Shown: in pieces, positions 1 to 8,650 of the stretch
How the letters are laid out: the number at the start of each line of letters is the position of its first letter
How positions within the stretch are numbered: the stretch's first letter is position 1
Assembly: GCF_013415105.1 (NCBI RefSeq)
Contig: NZ_JACCDF010000022.1
Coordinates: 1 to 32,276, forward strand
Reading direction: 5' to 3'
DNA length: 32,276 bases
Source: Vreelandella salicampi
GTDB taxonomy: Bacteria; Pseudomonadota; Gammaproteobacteria; Pseudomonadales; Halomonadaceae
The notes under the pieces: model-generated
Seen by the model: only the letters and a program-made list of their open reading frames with translations
Database searches by the model: none
Told to the model about the DNA's origin: nothing
Translations under genes and position numbers: made by a program

Positions 1-1
1 T

Positions 2-25
2 ACCCGGGTGATCGATGCCAACTGA
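2..25 (+). CDS. Possible C-terminal end of a gene that begins outside the window
   Basis: Reading frame 2 is open from the left edge and ends with residues TRVIDAN and a TGA stop at 23-25. Seven residues cannot identify a protein. The only support is that a weak hairpin with a T-run follows shortly after, as expected downstream of a gene. The other two plus-strand frames also stop soon, so this may be chance. Confidence 0.2.
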   Translation, partial: TRVIDAN

Positions 26-43
26 CTCAGCGATCAAACCCCT

Positions 44-68
44 AACCTTCTGACAAACCAAGGTTTTT
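44..68 (+). terminator. Weak rho-independent terminator candidate
   Basis: The arms AACCTT (44-49) and AAGGTT (60-65) form a 6-bp stem with a 10-base loop, followed by a run of T up to 68. It would end transcription of a plus-strand gene entering from the left. The stem is short and AT-rich in part, so confidence is low. Confidence 0.3.
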
Positions 69-228
69 ACACCTCATTCACCGCTGGTAACGCTCGGCGT
101 CCCCGGCAGCGGATGCGTACTCTACGGGTTAACCGCCGGGTTGGCAAGGGGTGCATATAAAAAAATTATGGACTGGCTCACTATGTTTGTAGTGCACCAA
201 GTTTGACGGCCAAGCGCTGAGAGGCTCG
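69..228. other. Intergenic region with no identified gene
   Basis: No convincing open frame, RNA gene or strong terminator is visible between the weak hairpin on the left and the lldD stop codon. An A/T-run near 160-168 is the only marked compositional feature. No clear terminator for lldD was found here. Confidence 0.4.
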
Positions 229-1368
229 CTATACCTCCGATACCAGAGAGTCTTGCGTAAGGTCGGCAATGCTGCGCGCCCCGGTCAGGGTCATTGCGAC
301 TCGCATCTCTTTTTCAAACAGCTCAAGCAAATGAGAGACGCCGGACTCCCCAGCGGTCGCAAGCGCATAAATAAAGGCGCGACCAATCAGCGCCGTATCC
401 GCACCCATGGCAATCATTCTCACAACATCTAGCCCATTGCGCACACCGGAGTCGGCCAGAATTTTCAAATCGCCTTTAACGGCATCTGCTATCGCAGGCA
501 AGGCTCGCGCCGTAGAGGGAACACCATCTAGCTGACGACCGCCATGGTTGGAAACAACAATACCATCAGCACCGAAGCGCACCGCATCTCGAGCGTCTTC
601 AGGATCTAGGATCCCCTTAATGATCATGGGGCCATCCCAAAACTCGCGAATCCACTCCAGATCTTTCCACGAAATAGCGGGATCAAAGTTATCACCCAGC
701 CAAGCAATGTAGTCCTCAAGCTCGGTTGGCTTACCTCGATAATCAGAAACGTTGCCCAAGTCGTGCGGGCGACCATGGATTCCCACGTCCCACGCCCAAA
801 GAGGTCGCATCGCCGCCTGAAGGACACGTCTCATTGGCCCGTGCTTGCCACTCATGCCTGAATGCGCGTCGCGATAGCGCGCTCCTGGCACAGGCATATC
901 GACGGTAAAGACCAGCGTTTTGACTCCCGCCTCTTTGGCACGCTCAAGGACATGTTTCATAAAGCCCCTGTCCTTTAGAACGTAGAGCTGGAACCAGATC
1001 GGACGTTCAACGGCGGCCGCGACTTCGGCAATCGGGCACACCGATACCGTCGATAGGGTAAAAGGCACGCCTTTCTTAGCGGCCGCTCGCGCCGCTTGAA
1101 CTTCGCCACGCTTCGCGTACATGCCTGTTAACCCAACGGGTGCCAAGGCAACTGGCATGGAAAGTTTTTCGCCAAACAGCTCGGTTTCTAGCGAGAGCGA
1201 CGACATATCCTTGAGCACTCGCTGCCGCAACCCGATATCCGCGAGGTCCTCGACGTTACGACGTAACGTACGTTCCGCGTAAGACCCGCCGTCTGCGTAG
1301 TGAAATAGGAAGGGAGGAAGGCGACGCTTGGCTGCTTGCCGGTAGTCTGTGGGTGCTGAAATAATCAT
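229..1368 (-). CDS. lldD: L-lactate dehydrogenase, FMN-dependent, quinone-linked
   Basis: Oxidises L-lactate to pyruvate and passes electrons to the respiratory quinone pool at the inner face of the cytoplasmic membrane. The 379-residue protein covers the whole FMN-dependent alpha-hydroxy-acid dehydrogenase fold, a TIM barrel. The signature [10 protein letters not shown] is present, and its histidine falls at residue 275, the same number as the catalytic base in E. coli LldD. Other family blocks seen are the N-terminal [11 protein letters not shown], the LAPVGLTGM flavin-binding strand, and [14 protein letters not shown] followed by IGRAF near the phosphate site. It is divergent from lldR, with palindromic operators between them, so lactate-responsive repression is likely. 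No lactate permease gene (lldP or lctP) is adjacent. A related hydroxy-acid oxidase is possible, but the length and motifs favour LldD. Confidence 0.93.
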   Translation of the reverse strand: MIISAPTDYRQAAKRRLPPFLFHYADGGSYAERTLRRNVEDLADIGLRQRVLKDMSSLSLETELFGEKLSMPVALAPVGLTGMYAKRGEVQAARAAAKKGVPFTLSTVSVCPIAEVAAAVERPIWFQLYVLKDRGFMKHVLERAKEAGVKTLVFTVDMPVPGARYRDAHSGMSGKHGPMRRVLQAAMRPLWAWDVGIHGRPHDLGNVSDYRGKPTELEDYIAWLGDNFDPAISWKDLEWIREFWDGPMIIKGILDPEDARDAVRFGADGIVVSNHGGRQLDGVPSTARALPAIADAVKGDLKILADSGVRNGLDVVRMIAMGADTALIGRAFIYALATAGESGVSHLLELFEKEMRVAMTLTGARSIADLTQDSLVSEV

Positions 1369-1478
1369 GACGAGCCCTATGCAATGAGTGCACTATTTAA
1401 AGCCGTTACCAAAGAGTCGGCTTACGGCGGCTATCCGGTGCTATACATGCTTATCTAGGCCGGCGCACCGCACTTAAA

Positions 1479-1495
1479 AATTGGTTTTACCAATT
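1479..1495. promoter_or_regulatory. LldR/PdhR-type operator 1
   Basis: A perfect inverted repeat AATTGGT-TTT-ACCAATT. The core TTGGT-N3-ACCAA matches the operator type of the PdhR/LldR/FadR-like GntR regulators as I know it. It lies about 110 bp upstream of the lldD start, a position suited to controlling that promoter. Confidence 0.8.
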
Positions 1496-1680
1496 TACAA
1501 AAAAGCCAGGCCCAACGGTAGTGAAACGCTAGAAAAGTGTCAAATCACGACACCCTCTTGTCATGACTTTCTCGCCTATACTTTAGTTTTACGCCTTCAA
1601 AGAAAAGCCCCACCAGCAAAACAACTTTCATCCCACGTGGCCTGCCAAACCGGTTGAAGGTGCTGCGCAAATTGCTTAGC

Positions 1681-1695
1681 ATTGGTCTTACCAAT
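1681..1695. promoter_or_regulatory. LldR/PdhR-type operator 2, just upstream of lldR
   Basis: A perfect inverted repeat ATTGGT-CTT-ACCAAT, with the same core as operator 1, ending two bases before the lldR ribosome binding site. Its position implies autoregulation of lldR and, through operon structure, of dctBD. The two operators are about 200 bp apart, so looping between two repressor dimers is possible. Confidence 0.8.
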
Positions 1696-1708
1696 TAAGG
1701 AGCTTCTC

Positions 1709-2479
1709 ATGACTTACTCGCCGCTTCGCCAACCGCGCTTAGCCGATGTCATTACCGAACGCCTAGAGGCCATGATTTTAGAGGGCAGCCTAAAGCCGGG
1801 GCAGCGCTTACCGTCGGAACGCGAGCTGGCCGAGCGTTTTGGCGTCTCACGCCCCTCGCTGCGCGAAGCCATTCAAAAGCTGGCCGCAAGGGGACTGCTG
1901 ACCAGCCGTCAAGGAGGTGGCACGTTCGTCAACGATACGCTTAATAGCAGTTACACCGATCCGCTGCTGGAAATGCTCTCACGGCACAAAGAATTTCACC
2001 TTGATCTATTGGAGTTTCGCGATGCGATGGAAGGCATCTCCGCCTACTATGCGGCGCTACGTTCCACACCGGCGGACAAAGCCATTTTAATTCAACGCTT
2101 TGAAGAGTTAGACGGCGGCTTTGCCGGCGCTGATCCTGCCCAGGAAGCCAAGCTAGATGCCGCCTTTCACCTCGCCATTGCCGAAGCTGCCCACAATGTC
2201 CTACTGCTGCATAGCATTCGGGGGATTTTTCACCTACTGGAACAGAGTATTGTCGATAACCTTGCGCACTTGTTCGCCAAGCCCGACTCGCGCAACCAGC
2301 TAATGAAGCAGCACCGTGCATTATTGGATGCCATTTTAGACGGCCGTGCCGAAGATGCCCGCAACCGCGCACACGAACACTTAGTCTTCGTTGAAGAGGG
2401 CTTACTGGAAATGGCGCGCGCCGAAACCCGCGCCCAACGTGCCCTACGCCGCTCCCAAAGCGTTTCTTCTCCGGCATGA
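1709..2479 (+). CDS. lldR: GntR-family (FCD) regulator, probable lactate-responsive LldR
   Basis: A 256-residue transcription factor with an N-terminal winged helix (about residues 7-75) and a C-terminal FCD ligand-binding domain (about 90-235). The recognition region shows LPSERELAERFGVSRPSLRE followed by the wing GGGTFV. FCD metal-ligand candidates are the Asp and His of LDAAFHLAIAEA and the His residues of QHRALLDA and AHEHLVF. The start at 1709 is chosen because AAGGAG lies six bases upstream; a longer frame from a TTG at 1682 would run through the operator. It is divergent from lldD and overlaps dctB by four bases (ATGA). LldR is the best assignment from context; PdhR-like or another organic-acid regulator remains possible. 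Confidence 0.85.
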   Translation: MTYSPLRQPRLADVITERLEAMILEGSLKPGQRLPSERELAERFGVSRPSLREAIQKLAARGLLTSRQGGGTFVNDTLNSSYTDPLLEMLSRHKEFHLDLLEFRDAMEGISAYYAALRSTPADKAILIQRFEELDGGFAGADPAQEAKLDAAFHLAIAEAAHNVLLLHSIRGIFHLLEQSIVDNLAHLFAKPDSRNQLMKQHRALLDAILDGRAEDARNRAHEHLVFVEEGLLEMARAETRAQRALRRSQSVSSPA

Positions 2480-4374
2480 TACAAAAGAAAGGCTTAAAGC
2501 AGTGGCGGCACCTTGGCTGGCTCATTGTCGCTGTGGGGCTACTTGTGGTGATGTGGCAAGCCGCGCAGTTCGCGCGGGAGCAAGCGCTAACAAACCTTCA
2601 AGAGGACGCCGAGAATGAGCTGCGTCTCTCCGCTGCCAACCTAAACGGCTACTTGCTGCGCTACGATTATTTGCCGCAAATGCTCGCCACCCGCGAAGGC
2701 GTTCAGCGTTTTCTCGCCTCCCCCGAGCGCCAAGACGTAATGCCGCTCAACCTGCTGCTTGACCGTTTTCGCTTTACCGCCGGCGTATCGGATGTCTACC
2801 TGCTGGATCGCGAGGGCACCACGCTCGCCGCGAGTAATTGGCACCGAGCCAACACCTTTATTGGTCAAAATTACGCGTTTCGAAGCTACTACACTGAAGC
2901 GATTGCCGGCCGCCAAGGGCGCTTTCACGGGCTGGGCGTACAGTCACTAGAGCGCGGCTACTATTTTTCCGCCCCGGTATGGCTAGACACCACCTCTCCC
3001 GACGCGCGCCCGGATGGCGTAATGGTGGTGAAGGTGCTGTTAAACGATGTGGAAGATAACTGGGCGGAACAGGACGCCACGCTATTTGTCACCGACACAG
3101 ACGGCATCATCTTTCTGGCTAGCGAACCTAAGCTGCGTATGAATGCGCTCCATCCCCTCTCCGATGAGCAGCGCGAAACCCTACGCGAAACCCGTCGCTA
3201 TGCCGCGGAACCACTAGAGGCCTCCGGCATCCGTATGGAAGCGCAATACGCGCCTGGCTCTCAGCTGATCGGGTTCGATAACGGGCCGCTTAGCGATCAT
3301 CGCTACTTGAGCTTGACGCGCAAACTGCCCGAGTTTGAATGGGAGATGCACATTCTTAAGCCGATCAACTCGGTCGTCAGCGCGCAGTGGATGACGGCCT
3401 TGATGGCGGGCGGACTTTACGGCGTCGTCGCACTCGGCGGCGGCATCGGTTGGCAGCGCTTGCGCCTGCGCCGCGAGCGCGAAACCTTCGCCGAACGCGA
3501 ACGCCAAACGCTTGCGCGCGTGCGCGATGAGCTGGAAATAAGCGTGGAGCGGCGCACCCGAGATTTAGTTGCCAGCAACCAACGCTTATCGGCCGAAATC
3601 GAAGAGCGCCGGCGTGCAGAGGCTAACCTGCGACAAACCCAAGATGAGTTGATTCAAGCCGCAAAGCTCGCCGTGCTCGGCCAGCTCGCTGCGGGCATCA
3701 ACCATGAACTCAACCAACCACTCGCCGCGATTCGCGCCTATGGCGAAAACGCCCGTCGTTTTATTGAACTCTCCCGCGTGGATCAAGCCGATGCCAATCT
3801 CGCCGAAATCATTGAACTCACCGAGCGTATGGCGGAAATCAGCGCCCAGCTACGCCAATTTTCGCGCAAAAGCGGCGAGCGCCAAGAAACCATTTCGGTG
3901 CAGTCCTGCGTGGAGTATGCGCTTAGGCTTTTTCACAGCCGCTTGCGCGCGGGCCAAATTAACGTAGAGCAGCATATCCCTCGCGAGACCCTGTGGGTCA
4001 AAGGCGACCTTGTCCGCTTAGAGCAAGTCATCGTGAATCTCATCAGCAATGCACTTCAGGCGATGAAAGACACCCCCATGCCGACTCTCCTGGTCACGGT
4101 CAAAACCGATGCTAGCCATGTCTCTATTCATATTGCTGATAGCGGCCCTGGCATCGATGAAGCGCATTTCGACCAGATCTTCGAGCCATTTTTTACCACC
4201 AAGGCCCCCGGCAGCGGTTTAGGGCTGGGCCTTTCGATCTCATCGCGTATCATGGAAGACCTCAGCGGCAAGCTTTACGCCTACAACCGCGATGAAGGCG
4301 GCGCCGAGTTTAGCGTCACGTTACCGCTTGCCGACGCCCCCCGTACCGCTTTGGAGACACCCTCTCATGCATGA
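2476..4374 (+). CDS. dctB: C4-dicarboxylate sensor histidine kinase DctB
   Basis: A membrane sensor kinase that in known systems detects C4-dicarboxylates in the periplasm and phosphorylates DctD. The 632 residues show one membrane helix at about 13-28, a periplasmic double-Cache sensor domain of roughly 275 residues, and a second helix at about 304-325. A charged coiled-coil linker (about 330-400) follows. The H-box [19 protein letters not shown] has its phosphoacceptor at His410, and the ATPase domain has N-box [10 protein letters not shown]1 DSGPGI, F-box FEPFF and G2 GSGLGLGLS. The sensor segment YYTEAIAG...[12 protein letters not shown] resembles DctB proteins. The start overlaps the lldR stop, implying translational coupling. 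No DctPQM genes are next to it. Ligand specificity cannot be read from sequence alone. Confidence 0.9.
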   Translation: MIQKKGLKQWRHLGWLIVAVGLLVVMWQAAQFAREQALTNLQEDAENELRLSAANLNGYLLRYDYLPQMLATREGVQRFLASPERQDVMPLNLLLDRFRFTAGVSDVYLLDREGTTLAASNWHRANTFIGQNYAFRSYYTEAIAGRQGRFHGLGVQSLERGYYFSAPVWLDTTSPDARPDGVMVVKVLLNDVEDNWAEQDATLFVTDTDGIIFLASEPKLRMNALHPLSDEQRETLRETRRYAAEPLEASGIRMEAQYAPGSQLIGFDNGPLSDHRYLSLTRKLPEFEWEMHILKPINSVVSAQWMTALMAGGLYGVVALGGGIGWQRLRLRRERETFAERERQTLARVRDELEISVERRTRDLVASNQRLSAEIEERRRAEANLRQTQDELIQAAKLAVLGQLAAGINHELNQPLAAIRAYGENARRFIELSRVDQADANLAEIIELTERMAEISAQLRQFSRKSGERQETISVQSCVEYALRLFHSRLRAGQINVEQHIPRETLWVKGDLVRLEQVIVNLISNALQAMKDTPMPTLLVTVKTDASHVSIHIADSGPGIDEAHFDQIFEPFFTTKAPGSGLGLGLSISSRIMEDLSGKLYAYNRDEGGAEFSVTLPLADAPRTALETPSHA

Positions 4375-5749
4375 TCCGTCGACGCTGCCGGTCATGGTGA
4401 TCGACGATGAGCCGCACCTGCGTATCACCGCGAGCCAAACGTTGGAGCTCGCGGGCTACACGCCGCACTGTTTTGAATCCGCCGAACAGGCGCTTGAAGC
4501 GCTAACGCCCAACTTCCCTGGTGTGGTCGTCAGCGATATTCGCATGCCCGGCATAGACGGCATGGCGCTGTTGCGCACGCTGCATGAGCGCGACCCGACG
4601 CTGCCGGTGATTTTGATCACCGGCCACGGCGATATTTCCACCGCCGTGGAAGCGATGCGCGCCGGTGCCTGGGATTTTCTGGAAAAGCCCTTTGCCGGGG
4701 ATCAACTGCTCGATGTAGTGCGCCGCGGGATTGAAAAGCGCCAGCTAAGCTTGGAAAACTATCGCTTAAAAGCCGAACTGGAGGCACAGCAGGCGGCGCT
4801 CGGCCCGCGACTCGTCGGGCGCACTGACGTGGTATCCCGCTTGGCAGCGATGATCCAACGCATCAGTCAGGTAGAAGCTGACGTGCTACTGTTCGGCGAA
4901 ACCGGCACCGGCAAAGACCTTGTCGCTCGCGCGATTCACGAGCGCAGTGCACGGCGCAATCATCCCTTTATGGCGATCAACTGCGGGGCGGTACCCGAAA
5001 ACACCATCGAGTCGGAGCTATTCGGCCACGAAAAAGGCGCCTTCACCGGTGCGGTTGAACGGCGCATAGGCAAGTTCGAGCACGCCAATGGCGGGACCGT
5101 GTTTCTCGACGAAATTGAGTCAATGCCGCTGGCACTTCAGGTCAAGCTGCTGCGCGTGCTGCAAGAACGCGCCATTGAGCGCTTGGGCGCCAACGACGTT
5201 ATCCCGCTGAACATTCGTGTTATCGCCGCGACCAAGGTAGACCTAAAAACCGCGGCGGAAAGCGGTCACTTCCGCGAGGACCTTTACTATCGTCTCAATG
5301 TGGTAACGCTGCCCCTGCCAGCCCTACGCGAGCGTCGCGAAGATATTCCGCTGCTTTTTCAGCACTTCGCCGTCGTTGCGGCCAACCGCAGTGGGCTTGA
5401 GGCGCCGCCGCTAGATAGCCATGCCGTGGCCGCCCTGCTGGCCCACGATTGGCCGGGCAACGTGCGCGAGTTACGCAACCTTGCCGAACGCTACGTGCTA
5501 CTCGGGGCTGCGTTCGACTACCGTCTGGATGAGCTGCTAGAAGGGGAAAATGCCGATACCCAAGCCTCCTCGCTACCACGCCAAGTGGAGCTGTTTGAAA
5601 AAAGCCTGATTAGCCAGTCGCTTGCCCGCCATCACGGGCGTGCCACGACAGTGTGTGAGCATCTGGGCATTCCGCGTAAAACGCTCTACGACAAACTCAA
5701 AAAACACGGCCTGCGCGCGGAGGATTACCGCCACAGTAGCGAGCCCTGA
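4367..5749 (+). CDS. dctD: Sigma-54-dependent response regulator DctD
   Basis: A 460-residue NtrC-family activator. The receiver domain (1-125) has the phosphorylated Asp57 in VVSDIRMPG and an acidic pocket in VIDDE. The AAA+ domain (about 145-380) has Walker A GETGTGKD, the sigma-54 contact loop GAFTGA, Walker [10 protein letters not shown] and an arginine-finger region near LRERREDIP. The C-terminal Fis-type helix-turn-helix includes [20 protein letters not shown]. The ATG at 4367 is chosen because GGAG precedes it and it aligns with the receiver start; it overlaps the dctB stop by eight bases. The only sigma-54-type promoter I found in this window lies upstream of the TAXI-TRAP genes, a likely target. 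Its last 25 bases overlap the convergent gene on the minus strand. Confidence 0.92.
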   Translation: MHDPSTLPVMVIDDEPHLRITASQTLELAGYTPHCFESAEQALEALTPNFPGVVVSDIRMPGIDGMALLRTLHERDPTLPVILITGHGDISTAVEAMRAGAWDFLEKPFAGDQLLDVVRRGIEKRQLSLENYRLKAELEAQQAALGPRLVGRTDVVSRLAAMIQRISQVEADVLLFGETGTGKDLVARAIHERSARRNHPFMAINCGAVPENTIESELFGHEKGAFTGAVERRIGKFEHANGGTVFLDEIESMPLALQVKLLRVLQERAIERLGANDVIPLNIRVIAATKVDLKTAAESGHFREDLYYRLNVVTLPLPALRERREDIPLLFQHFAVVAANRSGLEAPPLDSHAVAALLAHDWPGNVRELRNLAERYVLLGAAFDYRLDELLEGENADTQASSLPRQVELFEKSLISQSLARHHGRATTVCEHLGIPRKTLYDKLKKHGLRAEDYRHSSEP

Positions 5750-6396
5750 TGCAAAAGCTCACCCAGCGCTGCCCACGGCGGCAGCCACGGAATCAACGTC
5801 AGCGTCGCGATCAGCATTAACAGACTCGACATCGGCCGGCGGCCGTCGGTGAGTTTTAGCGCCGTGCCAAACGAGCGCTTGAGCCGCGCGCCTTCAAGGT
5901 CGACACTATAAAGCTCATCAAGCAGTAAGTGAATGCTAAACCCTACCCAGACCGCGATACCGTGAGACCAAGCCAACCACGCCGACTGCGCCAGCATCTG
6001 AAAACTCAATGCCGCCGTCAGCAGCGCGCATAGCAATCCGGCCAAAAGCGAATGCCAAATACCGCGATGCACGGTGAGTCGTGAAAACAGCACGCCCAAT
6101 AAATAACGCACGCAAAAGTAGATACCGCCGCACGCCACTAACAGCATGCCCGGCGTGAGCCACGCCTGTAACAACAGCACACCGAGCACGAGCGCGGGTA
6201 CGGAGAGCAGGTTAAAAATCAGCCGAATGGAGTGCGAACGGTCAGCGTCGATATCGGGCAAAATGCCGCCAAACGCCGTAAGCGCGCAAATCAGCATGGC
6301 CTGGGAAGAGGGCCACCACTGCGCCTGCCAGCCAGCGTACGCCACTAGCATGCCGCCCGCCGTCGCGACGGTGATATGCGTGCGAAAATTTGCCAT
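5725..6396 (-). CDS. YdjM-like inner-membrane metal-dependent hydrolase family protein
   Basis: A 223-residue membrane protein with several hydrophobic segments and the conserved polar motifs of the YdjM/DUF457 family: an early histidine in FRTHITVA, GGILPDIDAD (about 43-52), HRGIWHS (about 109-115) and HLLLDE (about 156-161). These Asp and His residues probably form a metal site at the membrane face. In E. coli, YdjM belongs to the LexA/SOS regulon, but I see no LexA box here. Its biochemical reaction is not established to my knowledge. The stop lies inside the 3' end of dctD, giving a 25-base convergent overlap. The family call is firm; the function is unknown. Confidence 0.75.
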   Translation of the reverse strand: MANFRTHITVATAGGMLVAYAGWQAQWWPSSQAMLICALTAFGGILPDIDADRSHSIRLIFNLLSVPALVLGVLLLQAWLTPGMLLVACGGIYFCVRYLLGVLFSRLTVHRGIWHSLLAGLLCALLTAALSFQMLAQSAWLAWSHGIAVWVGFSIHLLLDELYSVDLEGARLKRSFGTALKLTDGRRPMSSLLMLIATLTLIPWLPPWAALGELLHQGSLLWR

Positions 6397-6537
6397 GTCA
6401 CGGCATCCTAGAAAACTGGATAAATTATCAGATTTCGCTCCACCGCAACATGACTAACGCTTAAATAACGCAGAAAAATCAAAACAAAACGGGCCGCGCT
6501 TCCATGAAGTTAAGCGAACGGCTACTCAACACGAGGG
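6397..6537. other. Short intergenic region, no element identified
   Basis: A 141-bp AT-richer gap between two minus-strand genes. On the minus strand a T-rich stretch (about 6473-6490) follows a GC-rich segment, suggesting transcription may end here, but no clean stem could be drawn. Confidence 0.3.
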
Positions 6538-7083
6538 TTATGCTGATGCCTCGGTGAGAAAGCGGTCTTTCAATTTGACGTAGTTACCCGCCGTGTAGGA
6601 AAAGAACGTGTACTCTTTTTCTTTGAGGGGGCGCAGCGCCTTCGCCGGATTGCCGGCGTACACATGGCCGCTTTCAAGATGCTTGCCCGGCGTGACTACC
6701 GCGCCTGCAGCAATGATGACGTCATCGTCCACCACAGCGCCATCCATCACGATTGCGCCCATGCCGACCAAGATGCGGCTACCCAAAGTGGCGCCATGCA
6801 GAATTGCCTTGTGCCCAATGGTGACATCATCGCCCACGGTCAGTGGAAAACCATCGGGATTGTAGTCGCTGGCGTGGGTAATATGCAGCACACTGCCATC
6901 TTGTACGCTAACGCGAGCGCCAATGCGGATACGGTGCATATCGCCACGAATCACCGTCATCGGCCACACCGAGCAATCATCGCCCAGCGTGACATCACCG
7001 ATCACGACGCTAGCCGGGTCGATATAAACCCGTTCGCCAAGCGTCGGCGTTTGCCCCTGGTAAGGGCGTAATGCTGTGCTCAT
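6538..7083 (-). CDS. Gamma-carbonic-anhydrase-like hexapeptide-repeat protein
   Basis: A 181-residue left-handed beta-helix protein with repeated hexapeptides such as VVIGDV, VTIGHK and ILVGMG. The zinc-ligand pattern of gamma-class carbonic anhydrases is present: His70 (or His67) in VLHITH, then His91 and His96 in GHKAILHG. The RGD motif near residue 47 matches the conserved Arg/Asp pair. E. coli homologues are YrdA, PaaY and CaiE, and many family members have weak or no measured carbonic anhydrase activity. A good ribosome site (GAGGAGAG) precedes the ATG. It lies 31 bp downstream of the NSS symporter gene on the same strand and is probably co-transcribed with it. Confidence 0.85.
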   Translation of the reverse strand: MSTALRPYQGQTPTLGERVYIDPASVVIGDVTLGDDCSVWPMTVIRGDMHRIRIGARVSVQDGSVLHITHASDYNPDGFPLTVGDDVTIGHKAILHGATLGSRILVGMGAIVMDGAVVDDDVIIAAGAVVTPGKHLESGHVYAGNPAKALRPLKEKEYTFFSYTAGNYVKLKDRFLTEASA

Positions 7084-7114
7084 TGTTATCTCTCCTCTTG
7101 CTGCCCTGGGCGTT

Positions 7115-8455
7115 TTACACCAGCGCGCTTAATAACACGATACAGGTCAACGGAATGGCGACCCAACGCAAGACATTTTGCCATAGGTAAAAGCCGCGCT
7201 CGCTCGTTCCTAACGCCTGCATAACGGTGGCGCGCGGCATCACCCAGGCGGCAAATACGGCGATCAACAGCCCCCCAACCGGCAAGAAGATATCCGGCGG
7301 GATACTGCTGACCAGTTCAAACATATTACGCCCAAGTAGCGGACGGAAGTCAGCCATAAACGAGAAGGAAAACGCCGAGAATAGTCCTAATAGCCACACA
7401 CTCAGCGCCACCACTGCCGTAGCGCGACCGCGACGAAATCCCAGCCCTTGAAGTGTGGCGACCATGGGTTCGGCAAGGTTGATCGCCGATGTCCAGGTGG
7501 CGAGCAACAGCAATAAAAAGAACACGCTTAACCACAGCGAGCCACCGGGCAGTTCCGAAAACGCAATCGGCAGGGTCACAAACATCAACCCTGGGCCGTC
7601 TGCGGGGTCCATTCCTTGGGCAAACACCACAGAAAAAATCGCAATGCCCGCGAGCAGTGCCACGCTAATATCGAGGACAGCCACAGCACCGGCGGCTTTG
7701 GGCAGGCTTTGGTCATCCGGCATATAGGCCCCGTACGCCATGAGCGCACACGCCCCGACGGCCAAGGTGAAAAAGGCATGTCCCATCGCGTGCAGAACGA
7801 CACTGGGGGTAACGGCGCCAAACTCCGGCAGAAACAGCCACGCCAGCGCCGTGCCAAACCCTTCGGTGGTGCTGGCGTAGCTCGCCAATAGCAACAGCAG
7901 CAGATAAAGCAGCGGCATCAGCAAGTTATTAAGCCGCTCCAACCCTTTGGCTACGCCGGCAGCCACCACCGACATGGTCATAAATAGAAACAGCGTGTGG
8001 TTAAACACCAAAAGCCCCGGGTTGGCCAGAAACGACTCGAAGCCGGCACCTATTTCCGCCGCTGAGGCCCCCTGGAAGTTGCCGTTGATGGACGCCACCA
8101 GAAACTCGATCGACCACCCAGACACTACCGAGTAGAACGACAAGATACAGAACACCGTGAACGCGCCAAATAACCCCAACCAACGCCAATGCCGCGACGC
8201 CCCGGCCTCGGCCGCCAGCACGCCAAGCGCCTGCATTGGCCCGCGCCGCCCAGCGCGCCCGATAAGAATTTCTGCCATCATCACCGGCAGGCCCAACAGC
8301 AGCACAAAGGCGACATAAATCAGCAAAAACGCCGCGCCGCCGTTCTCGCCCGCCACATAAGGGAAGCGCCAGATATTACCCAACCCAACCGCCGCGCCTG
8401 TCACGGCTAAAATAAAGGCCCGCTTTGATCCCCAGCGCTCTAGCGTCTCGCTCAT
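7115..8455 (-). CDS. Sodium-dependent transporter, NSS/SNF family
   Basis: A 446-residue polytopic inner-membrane symporter with about 11-12 hydrophobic segments. The N-terminus has the family hallmark WGSKRAFILAVTGAAVGLGN followed by IWRFPYVAGENGGAAF; this TM1 unwound region binds sodium and substrate in LeuT-type transporters. Family substrates are amino acids or related amines, taken up with sodium, which suits a halophile. The substrate cannot be named from sequence. The length is typical of bacterial members. It is the first gene of a two-gene unit with the gamma-carbonic-anhydrase-like gene. The upstream SD (ACAGG) is modest. Confidence 0.87.
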   Translation of the reverse strand: MSETLERWGSKRAFILAVTGAAVGLGNIWRFPYVAGENGGAAFLLIYVAFVLLLGLPVMMAEILIGRAGRRGPMQALGVLAAEAGASRHWRWLGLFGAFTVFCILSFYSVVSGWSIEFLVASINGNFQGASAAEIGAGFESFLANPGLLVFNHTLFLFMTMSVVAAGVAKGLERLNNLLMPLLYLLLLLLASYASTTEGFGTALAWLFLPEFGAVTPSVVLHAMGHAFFTLAVGACALMAYGAYMPDDQSLPKAAGAVAVLDISVALLAGIAIFSVVFAQGMDPADGPGLMFVTLPIAFSELPGGSLWLSVFFLLLLLATWTSAINLAEPMVATLQGLGFRRGRATAVVALSVWLLGLFSAFSFSFMADFRPLLGRNMFELVSSIPPDIFLPVGGLLIAVFAAWVMPRATVMQALGTSERGFYLWQNVLRWVAIPLTCIVLLSALV

Positions 8456-8581
8456 TGCCTGTCCCGTTTGCTTAAGAAAATGACACGTTGGCGGCGATAA
8501 ACCGCGGCTGCATTACCCGACAAAGCCAGCAAGCCTAGCAGGCGCCCGCCTTCACGCCAATCCTGCGTGGCGCCGTGAGGA

Positions 8582-8607
8582 TTGAAACCACGCCTTCGCG
8601 CCCACAT
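8582..8607 (+). promoter_or_regulatory. Sigma-32-like heat-shock promoter for prlC
   Basis: TTGAAA at 8582-8587, a 13-base spacer, then CCCACAT at 8601-8607. This resembles the RpoH pattern CTTGAAA-N11-16-CCCCATNT with two mismatches. It lies about 45 bases upstream of the prlC start. prlC (opdA) is a heat-shock gene in E. coli, which makes the assignment plausible. Confidence 0.5.
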
Positions 8608-8650
8608 TCTATAACTCAGCACATCACACGTTTTCCCAACCGAGGCTGCT

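Larger units (their letters stand above)
1369..1708. other. Divergent lldD-lldR control region
   Basis: This 340-bp gap separates the two divergent starts and contains no gene. It holds two palindromic operators, described separately. A TATACT hexamer at 1577-1582 is a plausible sigma-70 -10 element for lldR. A TTGTCA hexamer at 1558-1563 is only 13 bases upstream of it, too close for a standard -35 box, so the promoter is not settled. Confidence 0.6.

Noticed and set aside
140..156. Possible sigma-54 promoter near TTGGCAAGGGGTGCAT
   Set aside because: The GG to GC distance is 8 rather than 10 bases, and no gene start follows on the plus strand.
1941..2525. Minus-strand frame of 194 codons across lldR and dctB
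   Set aside because: It is antisense to two well-supported genes, with low-complexity Arg/Cys-rich sequence and no domain.
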